Source: Novosphingobium sediminicola
GTDB lineage: Bacteria > Pseudomonadota > Alphaproteobacteria > Sphingomonadales > Sphingomonadaceae
Length of the DNA: 64,000 bases
Assembly: GCF_014196525.1 (NCBI RefSeq)
Contig: NZ_JACIDX010000001.1
Coordinates: 487,609-551,608, forward strand
Direction: 5' to 3'
Position numbers and translations under genes: made by a program. Below, piece by piece: positions 46,781-56,167 of the stretch. Each line of letters begins with the position of its first letter. Position 1 is the stretch's first letter. The notes beneath the pieces are model-generated. The model saw nothing but the letters and a program-made list of their open reading frames with translations. It made no database searches and had not been told where the DNA came from.

Positions 46781-48178
46781 TTACTGGCGAACCGGGCCCC
46801 ATGAAGGGTCCGACCCATCGACCGGCGTGGGCAAGCGCCGTTCGTTCCGCCCCGTCAGATCCACCTGCCAGATGCTGGTCTTGCCGGTGCCCTTTTCGGT
46901 GCGGAAGAATTGGATGATGCGGCCGTTGGGCGCCCATGTCGGGGCCTCGTCCTGCCATGCATTGGTCAGATAGCGCATGCCGCCGCCATCAACCCCCATC
47001 ACCGCAATGCGCAGATTGCCCGCGATATGGGTAAAGGCGATCTGGTCGCCGCGCGGGCTCCATTCCGGCGTGGCCGCACGGCCGCCGAAAAAGCTGATGC
47101 GGCGCTGGTTGCTGCCATCGGCGTTCATCACGTAAATCTGCTGGCTGCCGCCGCGATCGCTTTCAAACACGATCTTGCTGCCATCGGGCGAATAGGACCC
47201 GCCCACATTGATCCCCGGCGTCTCGGTCAGCTTCTGGCTGATCCCGCCTTGCGAGGACACACGATAGATATTCGTGTTGCCCGCATGGGCCATCGAATAG
47301 AGGATCCACTTGCCGTCGGGCGACCAGCGCGGGGCAAAGGCCGGGCTGCCCGGTTCGGCGATCATCTTCTGGCTCGCGCTTTCCACGTCATAGACATAGA
47401 TGCGCGGGCGGCCATTGAGATAGGACAGATAAACGATCTTGCGATAATCGGGCGAGAAGCGCGGGGTCAGCGCCATGGCCTGACCGGTCGTGATGAACCG
47501 GTGGTTCGCCCCGTCGCTGTCCATGATCGCCAACCGCTTCATGCGGTGATCCTTCGGACCCGTTTCCGCAATATAGGCGATGCGGCTGTCAAAGAAGGGG
47601 CTTTCCCCCGACAGGCGCGAATAGACCGTATCGGCGCATTTATGCGCAGCCCGGCGCCAATCGCCCGGCGCCATTTCCCATGTCGCCTTGACCAGTTGCT
47701 GGCGCAGGCTGACGTCATACAGATAGCAACCCACCACCAGATTGCCGTTGCTGGCCGCCGAGACGCTGCCATGCACCAGCATTTCGGCGCCGCGCGTGCT
47801 CCATGTGGGAAAATCGGGCGTCAGCACCTGAATGATCGGGATCGGCGGCAGGCTGTTGGGCCCAGTGGGCTTGAACAGGCCGTTGTTTTTCAGGTCGCCC
47901 GTGATCACCTCGGCAATCGCGCGGCCCACCTGCGCGGTGCTGCCCGCGCTGGCGGCGGTGGGCACATCGGCGTTGGTGGCAAAACTGGGGATGGCGATGC
48001 CAAGGCTCTGCCAAGCGGTGTCATCCGAGACCGTGCCCGTCAGCACGCCATTGTCGGCGGCGGGCGGCGGGTTTGGCGTCACCATCGGGGCGGGAGCGAT
48101 GGTCTGGGCATGGATCGCGCCGGCGGCCATCAAGGCCGCGCCAGCCAGAAGCCCGCAAGAGAATTTACGCATCATCAT
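46781..48178 (-). CDS. tolB: Tol-Pal system protein TolB
   Basis: 465 residues from the first of three adjacent ATG codons at 48178. A signal peptide (CGLLAGAALMAAGAIHAQ) is followed by the TolB N-terminal domain and a C-terminal beta-propeller with repeated SPDG motifs (RWSPDGKWILYS, SYSPDGSKIVFES, EWSPRGDQIAFT). The start overlaps the tolA stop. It is periplasmic and binds Pal. Confidence 0.96.
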   Translation of the reverse strand: MMMRKFSCGLLAGAALMAAGAIHAQTIAPAPMVTPNPPPAADNGVLTGTVSDDTAWQSLGIAIPSFATNADVPTAASAGSTAQVGRAIAEVITGDLKNNGLFKPTGPNSLPPIPIIQVLTPDFPTWSTRGAEMLVHGSVSAASNGNLVVGCYLYDVSLRQQLVKATWEMAPGDWRRAAHKCADTVYSRLSGESPFFDSRIAYIAETGPKDHRMKRLAIMDSDGANHRFITTGQAMALTPRFSPDYRKIVYLSYLNGRPRIYVYDVESASQKMIAEPGSPAFAPRWSPDGKWILYSMAHAGNTNIYRVSSQGGISQKLTETPGINVGGSYSPDGSKIVFESDRGGSQQIYVMNADGSNQRRISFFGGRAATPEWSPRGDQIAFTHIAGNLRIAVMGVDGGGMRYLTNAWQDEAPTWAPNGRIIQFFRTEKGTGKTSIWQVDLTGRNERRLPTPVDGSDPSWGPVRQ

Positions 48179-49158
48179 TGAGACAGGTTCCTGTCGAAAC
48201 GCCATTGCACATGTTTCCATGCTTCATAGAGATCGGGCGGCAAAGGAAAAGGTGCCGCAAGTTTGACCGCGCGTATCGCATTTTCGCGATGCAGCCCGGC
48301 CTGCGGATGGTTGCTGGCGGTCACGCCTTCCTGACGGACCACCGTGACCGGCCCGGCCAAAGTGCCGTCGGGGTTGAGGTCGAAGGCCAGAATCGTGACC
48401 AGTTGATCGGTTTCCACCCCCTGCGGCACGCGCCAATGCGGCTTCAACTGGCGGCTGATCGCGCCTGCCAGCGCGGCCTTGACCCCCGGCCCGATCACGG
48501 CGGCGGGCGGGGTCTGCGCCTTGCCCGCTGTGCTGGCGCCAAAGCCTTTGAGGAAATCGACTCCGATGCGGCTGCCGCCTGCGGGCTTGTTGGTGGCCGG
48601 TTTGGCAGCCTCAGTCTTGGCCTCCTGCTTGGCTGCGGTCGCCTTGCTGCCATGGGCCGCCGCAATCGCGGCTGAGATCGGGTCCGCCTTGGCCGGGGTC
48701 GGCTTAGCCGGTGCGGGCTTAACCGGCGCAGGATGCGGCGCGGGCACGGGCTTGGGCGGCGGCACCGGATGGGGCTGCTGGGCCGGCCGCGGCGGCGGCG
48801 GGGCCGGTTGCGGCTTGGGCTGCGGCACAGGCCTTGGCGGAGGCGGCGCGGGGACCGGAACAGGCTTTGGCGCAGGCGCAGGCTGGGGCGCCGGTTCGGG
48901 CACGTCCATCGGCTGGGCCTCGCCCAGTTGCGGGGCCAGATCGGGCGCGGCTTCCTCGCGGCTGGTCGAAACCGCCTCCTTGGCCACATCCTCGGCCAGC
49001 GTCACCTGCATCCGCTGCGGGCGCGGCATGGGCGGCGCGGAAGGCTGCAAGGCCAGCACCGCCACCAGCGCCACATGCCCGACCACCGCGACGCCAAGGC
49101 CGATCGCCTCGCCCCGGTTCAGACCCTTGCGGCCATAATAGGATTGGGCCAGCGCCAT
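48175..49158 (-). CDS. tolA: TolA-like energy-transducing protein
   Basis: 327 residues. A single N-terminal membrane helix (IGLGVAVVGHVALVAVLAL), a long proline/alanine/lysine-rich central region (PAPAPKPVPVPAPPPPRP and similar), and a C-terminal TonB/TolA-like domain (ISRQLKPHWRVPQG, then FDLNPDGTLAGPVTVVRQEG). The proline-rich spacer is unlike the helical domain of E. coli TolA but usual in sphingomonads. It connects the TolQR motor to TolB/Pal. Confidence 0.9.
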   Translation of the reverse strand: MALAQSYYGRKGLNRGEAIGLGVAVVGHVALVAVLALQPSAPPMPRPQRMQVTLAEDVAKEAVSTSREEAAPDLAPQLGEAQPMDVPEPAPQPAPAPKPVPVPAPPPPRPVPQPKPQPAPPPPRPAQQPHPVPPPKPVPAPHPAPVKPAPAKPTPAKADPISAAIAAAHGSKATAAKQEAKTEAAKPATNKPAGGSRIGVDFLKGFGASTAGKAQTPPAAVIGPGVKAALAGAISRQLKPHWRVPQGVETDQLVTILAFDLNPDGTLAGPVTVVRQEGVTASNHPQAGLHRENAIRAVKLAAPFPLPPDLYEAWKHVQWRFDRNLSQ

Positions 49159-49162
49159 GGAA

Positions 49163-49627
49163 TCAGGGCTTCTTTGCCGTTTCAGCGGGGGCGCCGCCCG
49201 CAACCGTCACCAGCGAGATGGCGGTGATCCCGGCGCGGTTCAATTCGCCCATCACGCCCACCACCCGGCCATATTCCAGCGCCTTGTCCGCGCGCAGCGT
49301 CACCAGCGGCATTGCCCCATCGGCCCCGCGCGGCAGGCTGCCCACGCGCTCGGCCAACTCGCCGGGCGAGAGTTCATCATCATCGAGGAACACGCGCCCC
49401 TCGGCATTCATCGTGATCGTCACCTGCTTGGGCGTCTGGTCCAGCGGCTTGGCGCGGCTGTCGGGCAGCGTGATCGGAATGCCCGCCTTCATCAGCGGCG
49501 CGGTGACCATAAAGATCACCAGCAGCACCAGCATCACGTCGACCAGCGGCGTGACGTTGATTTCGGCCATCGGCGCGCGGGCGCCCCGCCCTCGCCGTTT
49601 GGAGAATTTATGGATGCCCATCGCCAT
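49163..49627 (-). CDS. tolR: Tol-Pal system proton channel protein TolR (ExbD family)
   Basis: 154 residues. INVTPLVDVMLVLLVIFMVTAPLM contains the membrane helix with the essential aspartate near residue 30. The periplasmic domain follows. It forms the proton-driven motor with TolQ. Three bases separate it from tolQ. Confidence 0.96.
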   Translation of the reverse strand: MAMGIHKFSKRRGRGARAPMAEINVTPLVDVMLVLLVIFMVTAPLMKAGIPITLPDSRAKPLDQTPKQVTITMNAEGRVFLDDDELSPGELAERVGSLPRGADGAMPLVTLRADKALEYGRVVGVMGELNRAGITAISLVTVAGGAPAETAKKP

Positions 49628-49630
49628 GGA

Positions 49631-50338
49631 TCAAAGCCCGTCCAGCTCGCGAGACAGGCTCGCATGGAAACGGTCGGCAAAGCGCTGGAGCCGCGATTCA
49701 AAGCTGTTCACGATATGCGAATAGCGGTTGTAGCCGATCACCGCCGGGATGGCCGCAAACAGGCCGATGGCGGTGGCGAACAGGGCCTCCGAAATGCCGG
49801 GCGCGACGACCGAGAGCGAAGAGTTCTGCTGCTGGCCGATCTGGAAAAAGCTGTTCATGATGCCCCAGACGGTGCCGAACAGGCCAACAAAGGGCGCGAC
49901 CGAGCCGACCGTGGCGAGGAAATTCAGCCGGTCGGCCAGACTTTCCGCCTCGGCCGCCACCACGCTGTCCATCACCGAGGCGAGGCGCTGGCGCGCGCCG
50001 GAACGGTCGATCTTGCCCGTGGCCGAACGGCGCCATTCGGCCAGAGCCGCGCTGACCACCTTGGCCACCGGCAGATCGGCGTTCTTGCCGCCGCCGCGCT
50101 CGGCCTGAAAGGCGTCGATGTCGCGCGATTTCCAGAATTCGCCCTCATAGGCCTCCGACTGGCGGCGCAACGAGGCCATGCGAAAGCCGAAGGACAACAG
50201 GATCGTCCACACCCATACGCTGGCCAGAACCAGACCGCCCATCACCACCCGCACGACAATATCGGCGTCCAGAAACAGCTTGACGGGATCGAGATGGGTA
50301 GAGCCGGCAGCGGCAGCAAGCAGGTCGAGGTCGGTCAT
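49631..50338 (-). CDS. tolQ: Tol-Pal system proton channel protein TolQ (ExbB family)
   Basis: 235 residues. Three membrane helices: [47 protein letters not shown], and [20 protein letters not shown]; the polar residues of the ExbB/TolQ channel are present. It overlaps ybgC by four bases. Confidence 0.96.
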   Translation of the reverse strand: MTDLDLLAAAAGSTHLDPVKLFLDADIVVRVVMGGLVLASVWVWTILLSFGFRMASLRRQSEAYEGEFWKSRDIDAFQAERGGGKNADLPVAKVVSAALAEWRRSATGKIDRSGARQRLASVMDSVVAAEAESLADRLNFLATVGSVAPFVGLFGTVWGIMNSFFQIGQQQNSSLSVVAPGISEALFATAIGLFAAIPAVIGYNRYSHIVNSFESRLQRFADRFHASLSRELDGL

Positions 50339-50859
50339 GGGGTTCCCGGTTGGTTGGGGCTTAAATCAATGGATGCCGGAATGGTTCCGGCCAGAAATTG
50401 GGCAAAGATGGTGCGCCATTGGGCGGGCTGTCGGCGCGGGCGGCCATCGGGGGCGACAAAGCCCACCCGAACGGATGCCTGCGCCAGCAGCGCGCCTTTC
50501 TGAACGGCGCCTTTCTCAACACCGGCGCGCCTGAACGCGGCTTGAACCAGACGGATGCTGGCCGCGCCCAATTCCTCGATCTGCGTTTCGATCAGCACAT
50601 CATCGTCAAGGCGCGCGGGCGCGGCATAGCGGATGGCCATTTCGGCCACGGCAAAGGCGCCCTCGCCCGCCTCCTGCGCGGCGCGTTGATCCACATGCAA
50701 CAGGCGCAGCATATCCGAGCGGGCGCGCTCGAACCAGCGCAGATAATTGGCATGATAGACCACGCCCGACAGGTCGGTATCCTCGAAATAGGCCCGCACC
50801 GCATAGAGATGCGCAAGGCCATCGAAGCAGCCGGAAGGGAGGAGAGGCAGGGCGTTCAT
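50335..50859 (-). CDS. ybgC: Tol-Pal system-associated acyl-CoA thioesterase YbgC
   Basis: 174 residues, hot-dog fold. The signature YFEDTDLSGVVYHANYLRWFERAR includes the catalytic aspartate near residue 28. The C-terminus is about 35 residues longer than E. coli YbgC and ends in a proline-rich tail. It leads the tol-pal genes and overlaps tolQ; in E. coli it hydrolyses acyl-CoA or acyl-ACP linked to phospholipid metabolism. Confidence 0.93.
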   Translation of the reverse strand: MNALPLLPSGCFDGLAHLYAVRAYFEDTDLSGVVYHANYLRWFERARSDMLRLLHVDQRAAQEAGEGAFAVAEMAIRYAAPARLDDDVLIETQIEELGAASIRLVQAAFRRAGVEKGAVQKGALLAQASVRVGFVAPDGRPRRQPAQWRTIFAQFLAGTIPASIDLSPNQPGTP

Positions 50860-50954
50860 AATTGTCGCTGAATCTAGCCCGCCCTTGGCGCAAAGAGCAA
50901 CCCGCCCTTGCGAATAAACGCGCTTATTGGGCGATCATGCGGCCCCCGCCGCCT

Positions 50955-51332
50955 TTAGGCGGCAATCATCCGGCCCAACGGCTTGCCGCCGAACAGGTGG
51001 ACATGCAGATGCGGCACTTCCTGTCCGCCATCCATGCCCACATTGGCGAGCAGGCGATAGCCCGGTGCCACCAGCCCCTGTTCGCGCGCGACATGGCCGA
51101 CGGCGCGGATGAAACCGGCGATTTCCTCAGCCGGGGCATGGGCCGAAAAATCGTCCCACGACACATAGGCGCCCTTGGGGATCACCAGAACATGCACCGG
51201 AGCCTGAGGCGCGATGTCGTGAAAGGCCAGCGCGAAATCGTCCTCATAGACCTTCTTCGCCGGGATCTCGCCGCGCAGGATGCGGGCAAAAATATTGCTG
51301 TGGTCATAGGCGAGCGTGGGGTCGATCGGCAT
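50955..51332 (-). CDS. hinT: HIT-family purine nucleoside phosphoramidase
   Basis: 125 residues. The histidine triad HLHVHLFGG is near the C-terminus, and NIFARILRGEIPAKKVYEDD near the N-terminus identifies the HinT/PKCI branch. It hydrolyses adenosine phosphoramidates. Three bases after hisE, an arrangement common in alphaproteobacteria. Confidence 0.94.
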   Translation of the reverse strand: MPIDPTLAYDHSNIFARILRGEIPAKKVYEDDFALAFHDIAPQAPVHVLVIPKGAYVSWDDFSAHAPAEEIAGFIRAVGHVAREQGLVAPGYRLLANVGMDGGQEVPHLHVHLFGGKPLGRMIAA

Positions 51333-51335
51333 CGG

Positions 51336-51674
51336 TCAGTCTTCCTTGCGGCTGGCTTTTTCGACGATCCCGCTCACGCCTTCGCGGCGGTCAAGCTCGT
51401 CGGTGATGTCGGACAGGGCGATGCCCTTGGCATTGAGCAACACCAGCAGGTGGAAAAGCAGATCCGCCGATTCCCCGATCAGCCCTGCGCGATCATCGGC
51501 CATGGCCGCGATCACCGCCTCAACGGCCTCCTCGCCCACCTTCTGAGCGATCTTGGGCACGCCGCGCGCGTTCAGCTTGGCCACATAGGAGGAGGAAGGG
51601 TCGGCGGCGGCGCGCTGGGCGATGGTGGCTTCAAGCCGGGCCAGCGTGGCCAAGGGATGGACGGTGTCGTTCAT
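51336..51674 (-). CDS. hisE: Phosphoribosyl-ATP pyrophosphatase
   Basis: 112 residues from the ATG at 51674. KIAQKVGEEAVEAVIAAMADDR and ESADLLFHLLVLLNAKG carry the MazG-type metal-binding glutamates and aspartate. It performs the second step of histidine synthesis, hydrolysing PR-ATP to PR-AMP. Confidence 0.96.
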   Translation of the reverse strand: MNDTVHPLATLARLEATIAQRAAADPSSSYVAKLNARGVPKIAQKVGEEAVEAVIAAMADDRAGLIGESADLLFHLLVLLNAKGIALSDITDELDRREGVSGIVEKASRKED

Positions 51675-51719
51675 GGTGCCTGCGATGGGGCGGGCGCGCC
51701 GCGCCGTCAAGCCCGGAAG

Positions 51720-51914
51720 TTAGGCCATAGCGGGCGTATTGGCCTTGGCGGGCCGACTGCTGCCGCGATATCCCAGCATCAGCCCGGCCAGACCCAGCGC
51801 CGCCATCGCCATATTCGACGAGGTCAGGCCCGAAAGACCATGCGATGCCAGCATAGGCTGCACCAACATCGCGCCGATCAACAAGAGGGCCGCGATATTC
51901 AGAAACAGACGCAT
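51720..51914 (-). CDS. Small two-helix membrane protein (64 aa), hypothetical
   Basis: Sixty-four residues with two hydrophobic stretches, LFLNIAALLLIGAMLV and MAMAALGLAGLMLGY, and a polar tail (SSRPAKANTPAMA). GGGGAG seven bases before the ATG supports translation. It interrupts the his genes between hisF and hisE and has its own AT-rich upstream region. No family recognised. Confidence 0.6.
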   Translation of the reverse strand: MRLFLNIAALLLIGAMLVQPMLASHGLSGLTSSNMAMAALGLAGLMLGYRGSSRPAKANTPAMA

Positions 51915-51940
51915 GAGAAACTCCCCGATTGACGGAGATA

Positions 51941-52043
51941 GTTAATGCATGATGCGTGCCATTCATTTATAACTTTGAAATCATTTAAATAAGCAATTAA
52001 CCATATGTGTCGATTGATAAAAATTCCGACACCATGCGTTAAC
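51941..52043 (-). promoter_or_regulatory. AT-rich promoter region of the small membrane gene
   Basis: The ~100 bp upstream is far more AT-rich than the surroundings. On the minus strand TTGCTT (51991-51996), 18 bp, TTATAA (51967-51972) resembles a sigma-70 promoter. GTTAATGCAT (51941-51950) and ATGCGTTAAC (52034-52043) form imperfect inverted repeats at the edges (9 of 10 pairs). Confidence 0.4.
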
Positions 52044-52045
52044 CC

Positions 52046-52810
52046 CTAGCCGCCCCGCGCCGGCAGCCCCGCCGCCCGCAGCGCACCATGCGCCTCGGCA
52101 ATCGAATGCTTGCCAAAGTGGAAGATGCTGGCGGCCAAAACCGCGCTGGCATGGCCCTTGGTCACGCCCTCGACCAGATGATCCAGATTGCCCACGCCGC
52201 CGCTGGCAATAACAGGAATTCCGACACTGTCGGCAATCTTGCGCGTCAGTTCCAGATCATAGCCCGCCTGCGTGCCGTCGCCATCCATGCTGGTCACCAG
52301 CAATTCGCCCGCGCCCAGTTCGGTCAGGCGTACCGCATGTTCGATGGCGTCAATGCCGGTGGCCTTGCGGCCGCCATGGGTAAAGATCTCCCATTTACCG
52401 GGGGCAACGCGGCGAGCATCGACCGAGGCCACAATGCACTGGCTGCCGAACTTCTCGGCAATGTCGCGCACCACCTCGGGACGGCTGACGGCGGCGGAAT
52501 TGACCGCCACCTTGTCCGCACCCGCCAGCAGGAGCGCGCGGGCATCCTCGGCGCTGCGCACGCCCCCGCCCACGGTCAGCGGCATGAAGCAGACCTCCGC
52601 CGTACGGCGCACCACATCGAGCAGCGTCCCGCGCCCCTCATGGCTGGCGGAAATGTCGAGGAAGCACAATTCATCTGCCCCCGCCGCATCATAGGCCCGC
52701 GCCTGCTCCACCGGGTCGCCCGCATCGATCAGGTCGACAAAGTTCACGCCCTTGACCACGCGCCCATCGCGGACATCGAGGCAGGGAATTACGCGGATAC
52801 GAACGGTCAT
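52046..52810 (-). CDS. hisF: Imidazole glycerol phosphate synthase, cyclase subunit HisF
   Basis: 254 residues, TIM barrel. [21 protein letters not shown] with the catalytic aspartate near residue 11, [17 protein letters not shown] and [16 protein letters not shown] are conserved; a second catalytic Asp lies in [13 protein letters not shown]. With HisH it makes IGP and AICAR from PRFAR. Separated from hisA by a repeat element. Confidence 0.97.
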   Translation of the reverse strand: MTVRIRVIPCLDVRDGRVVKGVNFVDLIDAGDPVEQARAYDAAGADELCFLDISASHEGRGTLLDVVRRTAEVCFMPLTVGGGVRSAEDARALLLAGADKVAVNSAAVSRPEVVRDIAEKFGSQCIVASVDARRVAPGKWEIFTHGGRKATGIDAIEHAVRLTELGAGELLVTSMDGDGTQAGYDLELTRKIADSVGIPVIASGGVGNLDHLVEGVTKGHASAVLAASIFHFGKHSIAEAHGALRAAGLPARGG

Positions 52811-52817
52811 GGTTTTA

Positions 52818-53038
52818 TGCCTCCGGCGGGCAAAGGGATTCGATCCCTTTGCAATCCCGTTAATAGGGTGGCGCTATGTCCGAAGCATCGCGCCATGCAT
52901 ATAATACCCTGCGGCGCGACAAAGGAGCGTCAAAAGCGCCGCAGGCTTTAAATCTCAATAGCTGCGTCCGACACCGAAGGGCGAACCCATGGCACCACGC
53001 AGGCAGTAACGGGAGCGCGAGGGCCTAGACCCTCGCAT
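52818..53038. repeat. Modular palindromic repeat, copy 6 (between hisA and hisF)
   Basis: TGCCTCCGGCGG with GCAAAGGGAT-TCG-ATCCCTTTGC (52830-52852). Central arms CCTGCGGCGC (52908-52917, left AAAG altered) and GCGCCGCAGGCTTT (52936-52949). Right end GCGAGGGCCTAGACCCTCGC (53017-53036, one mismatch). It begins seven bases before hisF and ends seven bases after the hisA stop. Confidence 0.85.
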
Positions 53039-53045
53039 CTATCCC

Positions 53046-53774
53046 TTACTCCTTATTCGCCATCGCAATCGCGGCCGCCAGATCGAGCTTGCCCTCAAAC
53101 AGCGCACGGCCGGTGATCACACCCTCAATCCCATCCTCGGCATGGAGCGCGAGCAACCGGATATCATCCAGCCCCTTGACCCCTCCGCTCGCGATCACGG
53201 GAATATTCACCCGGCGCGCCAGATCGACGGTCGCCTCGATATTGGCGCCTTTCAGCAAGCCATCGCGGCCAATGTCGGTAAACAGCAGCGAAGCCACGCC
53301 CGCATCCTCGAACCGGCGGGCCAGATCGACCACGGCCACATCCGACACATCGGCCCAGCCCTGCGTCGCCACAAAACCGTCGCGCGCGTCCACGGCCACG
53401 ACGATGCCGCCGGGGAACTCTTTGGCCATGTCCTTGACGAATTCGGGGTCTTTCAACGCCGCCGTGCCCATCACCACGCGCGACACGCCAAGGTTGAACC
53501 AGCCCTCGACCGATTCGCGCGTACGGATGCCGCCGCCCAATTGCACATGGCCTTCAAAGCTCTGCAGGATCGCCTCAACCGCCTCGCGGTTTTCCGCCCG
53601 GCCCGCAAACGATCCGTCCAGATCGACCACATGCAGGAACTGGCTGCCAGCAGCAGCAAAGATCTGCGCCTGCGCGGCGGGGTTGTCGCCATAGACCGTG
53701 GCGCGATCCATATCGCCCTCGGCCAGACGGACGACCTGACCACCCTTGAGGTCGATGGCGGGAAAAACGATCAT
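53046..53774 (-). CDS. hisA: Phosphoribosylformimino-5-aminoimidazole carboxamide ribotide isomerase HisA
   Basis: 242 residues. FPAIDLKGGQVVRLAEGD holds the catalytic aspartate near residue 8, and TDIGRDGLLKGAN the second. VQLGGGIRTRESVE and VIASGGVKGLDDI are phosphate-binding loops. It converts ProFAR to PRFAR. One base after hisH. Confidence 0.97.
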   Translation of the reverse strand: MIVFPAIDLKGGQVVRLAEGDMDRATVYGDNPAAQAQIFAAAGSQFLHVVDLDGSFAGRAENREAVEAILQSFEGHVQLGGGIRTRESVEGWFNLGVSRVVMGTAALKDPEFVKDMAKEFPGGIVVAVDARDGFVATQGWADVSDVAVVDLARRFEDAGVASLLFTDIGRDGLLKGANIEATVDLARRVNIPVIASGGVKGLDDIRLLALHAEDGIEGVITGRALFEGKLDLAAAIAMANKE

Positions 53775-53775
53775 C

Positions 53776-54396
53776 TTACGGATTCCATGTCAAAAAGCGG
53801 GAGAGCAGGTCCAGCCCATAGGACTGGCTCTTCTCGGGGTGAAATTGCACGCCAAGGATATTGTCGCGCCCCACGGCGGCGGTCACGCCCCCGCCATGGT
53901 CGGTCATGGCCACGATATGATGGCCATCCTCAGCGACAAATTCATAGGAGTGCAGGAAATAGGCCTCGCCCGGCTCGATCAGCGGAGCGTGAGGTTGGAC
54001 GCCCACATCGTTCCAGCCCATATGCGGGATCTTGATGGTGGGATCGGCGCGCTCGATCAGGCGCACTTCGCCCGGAATCCAGCCCAGCCCCTCGGTAATG
54101 CCATGCTCGACCCCCTGCGTGGCCAGCAATTGCATACCCACGCAAATGCCGAGGAAAGGCGCCTCACCCACCAGCACGCGCTCTTCCATCGCGGCGACGA
54201 GGCCGGGGATCGCGCGCAGCCCTTCGGCGCAGGATTTGAACGAGCCGACGCCGGGCAGCACAATCCGGTCGGCCGCGCGCACCACATCGGGGTCGGCCGT
54301 GATCTTCACCGCTTCGGCCCCGGCGGCTTTCAGCGCATTGGCCACCGAATGCAGGTTGCCCGCGCCATAATCGATCAGGGCCAATACTTCAGACAT
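53776..54396 (-). CDS. hisH: Imidazole glycerol phosphate synthase, glutaminase subunit HisH
   Basis: 206 residues. IDYGAGNLHSVANAL at the N-terminus, the oxyanion segment VLPGVGSF, the catalytic cysteine in FLGICVGMQLL near residue 80, and a late HPEKS carrying the catalytic His and Glu. It supplies ammonia to HisF. Confidence 0.97.
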   Translation of the reverse strand: MSEVLALIDYGAGNLHSVANALKAAGAEAVKITADPDVVRAADRIVLPGVGSFKSCAEGLRAIPGLVAAMEERVLVGEAPFLGICVGMQLLATQGVEHGITEGLGWIPGEVRLIERADPTIKIPHMGWNDVGVQPHAPLIEPGEAYFLHSYEFVAEDGHHIVAMTDHGGGVTAAVGRDNILGVQFHPEKSQSYGLDLLSRFLTWNP

Positions 54397-54404
54397 GACT
54401 CACC

Positions 54405-55013
54405 TCAGCCATTCAGAGTTCCATCCCCAAGCAGACCCTTGGTAGAAGGCACCGCCCCGCCCTTGCGCGGGTCCAGCTCGACCGCCGTACGCAAAGCGCG
54501 GGCAAGGCCCTTATAGATGCCTTCGATGATATGGTGGTTGTTCTGGCCATAGAGCACTTCGATATGCAGCGTGATGCCGGCGGCCTGAGCAAAGGAATGG
54601 AACCAGTGCTCGAACAATTCGGTGTCCATCTCGCCCAGCTTGTGGACGGTGAACGCCGCCTTCCACACCAGCCAGGGGCGGCCCGAAATATCGAGCGCCA
54701 CGCGGGCCAGCGCCTCGTCCATGGGCGAATAGACCTGACCATAGCGGCCGATCCCGGCCTTGTCGCCAAGCGCGGCCGAAACGGCCTGACCGATAGCGAT
54801 GCCGCAATCCTCGACCGTGTGATGCTGGTCGACATGCAGGTCGCCCTTGATCTTCACGGTCATGTCGATCAGCGAGTGGCGCGACAATTGCTCCACCATA
54901 TGATCGAGAAAGCCGATGCCTGTAGAGACATCATACTTCCCCGATCCATCGAGGTTCACTTCCACGAGAATATCGGTCTCGTGCGTCTTGCGGGCGATAC
55001 GGGCGGTGCGCAT
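54405..55013 (-). CDS. hisB: Imidazoleglycerol-phosphate dehydratase
   Basis: 202 residues from the ATG at 55013 ([15 protein letters not shown]). Metal motifs HHTVEDC and a later NNHHIIE with [12 protein letters not shown] are intact. Monofunctional, without the phosphatase domain found in E. coli HisB. First gene of the his run here; divergent from a small membrane gene. The extended frame upstream to 55304 is not coding. Confidence 0.95.
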   Translation of the reverse strand: MRTARIARKTHETDILVEVNLDGSGKYDVSTGIGFLDHMVEQLSRHSLIDMTVKIKGDLHVDQHHTVEDCGIAIGQAVSAALGDKAGIGRYGQVYSPMDEALARVALDISGRPWLVWKAAFTVHKLGEMDTELFEHWFHSFAQAAGITLHIEVLYGQNNHHIIEGIYKGLARALRTAVELDPRKGGAVPSTKGLLGDGTLNG

Positions 55014-55085
55014 GGTGCCCCTATACGCCCGATCGCCTGCGTGGCAAGATGGTGCGGTCGCTGTTCCGCAACGAAAGTCGATGCC

Positions 55086-55325
55086 ATGCGCCCGGATGCC
55101 CTGCCGACACGCCGCGTAAGCCTTTCTGTCGAACACAGGCTGGCCTTGCTGTTCCTTGCGCTCAACTGTGTCCTGCGCCTTTGGCACCCGGCCTTTATCC
55201 CGCATGATTTCCTGCGCGGTCTTGGCACGGGCTTTGGCATAGCCAGCGCAATCTGCTACATTTTGGAGCTGATCCGTATCCGGCGCAACCACGCGGCAGC
55301 GCAAGATGCAAACACAGGCTCTTGA
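55086..55325 (+). CDS. Small membrane protein (79 aa), hypothetical
   Basis: Seventy-nine residues. Two hydrophobic segments, [16 protein letters not shown] and [21 protein letters not shown], with a basic C-terminal end (RIRRNHAAA). Start at 55086 is the best available but lacks a strong ribosome-binding site. It lies between hisB and sspB and ends 32 bp before the latter. Confidence 0.5.
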   Translation: MRPDALPTRRVSLSVEHRLALLFLALNCVLRLWHPAFIPHDFLRGLGTGFGIASAICYILELIRIRRNHAAAQDANTGS

Positions 55326-55357
55326 CCGCGGCCATCCTAAGCGCCACTTGGGAAGAC

Positions 55358-55855
55358 ATGACCGACGAGACCCCCGACAGCCTGATCCCCTATGACGAAA
55401 TCGTGCAGGAAGCGCTGCGCGCCGTGGTGGGCCGCGTGCTCGGCCAGGTGGCCAGCACGGGCGGCTCGCTGCCGGGCAATCACCATTTCTACATCACTTT
55501 CAAAACTCAGGCGCCGGGCGTCGATATTCCCGCCCATCTCAAAACCCGCTTTCCCGATGAAATGACCATCGTGCTCCAGAACAAGTTCTGGGATCTGAAT
55601 GTGGGCGAGGATCATTTTTCGGTCGGGCTGACCTTCAATCAGGTGCCCGCCATTCTGATGATCCCCTTTGCCGCGATCACCGCTTTTGTCGATCCGGCGG
55701 TCGATTTCGGCCTCCAGTTTCAGGCCTCGGTCGAGGACATGGAACCCGAACTCCACGATGAAGCCGAAAACGACTCGCCCGACGGCGACAGCCCCATCGC
55801 GACCAGCGAGGATGGCTCGAATGTCGTCACGGTGGATTTCGGCCGCAAGAAGTAA
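55358..55855 (+). CDS. sspB: SspB-family ClpXP adaptor protein
   Basis: 165 residues. The SspB fold is recognisable by [58 protein letters not shown], and [36 protein letters not shown] flexible acidic tail ends in [11 protein letters not shown], matching the ClpX-binding peptide position. It delivers ssrA-tagged proteins to ClpXP. Confidence 0.92.
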   Translation: MTDETPDSLIPYDEIVQEALRAVVGRVLGQVASTGGSLPGNHHFYITFKTQAPGVDIPAHLKTRFPDEMTIVLQNKFWDLNVGEDHFSVGLTFNQVPAILMIPFAAITAFVDPAVDFGLQFQASVEDMEPELHDEAENDSPDGDSPIATSEDGSNVVTVDFGRKK

Positions 55856-55860
55856 AACCG

Positions 55861-56124
55861 ATGAGCGCTCCCAAACTTACCAGCCTGATCCGCCAGAATG
55901 GCCAGTCGCTGGTCAGGAGGGCCGTCGATACGATCATCGTGCAGGATAAGGCGGGCGATCAGCAGCGCATCTCGCTGCCCCGCAAGCTGGCCGGTTTCGC
56001 GCTGACGAAGCTGGCCACGCGGTCGGTTCCCGGCGCGATCCTGGTGGGCGGGGTGCTGCTGGCCAAACATCTGCACGACCGCAAGCAGGAACACAAAAAG
56101 GACAAGGACGAAGGGGCCAAATAA
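55861..56124 (+). CDS. Hypothetical protein (87 aa), basic with one hydrophobic segment
   Basis: Eighty-seven residues. A central segment with a hydrophobic stretch (SVPGAILVGGVLLAKHL) lies before a highly charged tail (DRKQEHKKDKDEGAK). It starts five bases after sspB and ends 43 bp before gmk, so it is probably in the same transcript. No family recognised. Confidence 0.7.
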   Translation: MSAPKLTSLIRQNGQSLVRRAVDTIIVQDKAGDQQRISLPRKLAGFALTKLATRSVPGAILVGGVLLAKHLHDRKQEHKKDKDEGAK

Positions 56125-56167
56125 ACAGGCCCCTTGATCGCGCGGCGATGTTGCGGCATCGGACGCC

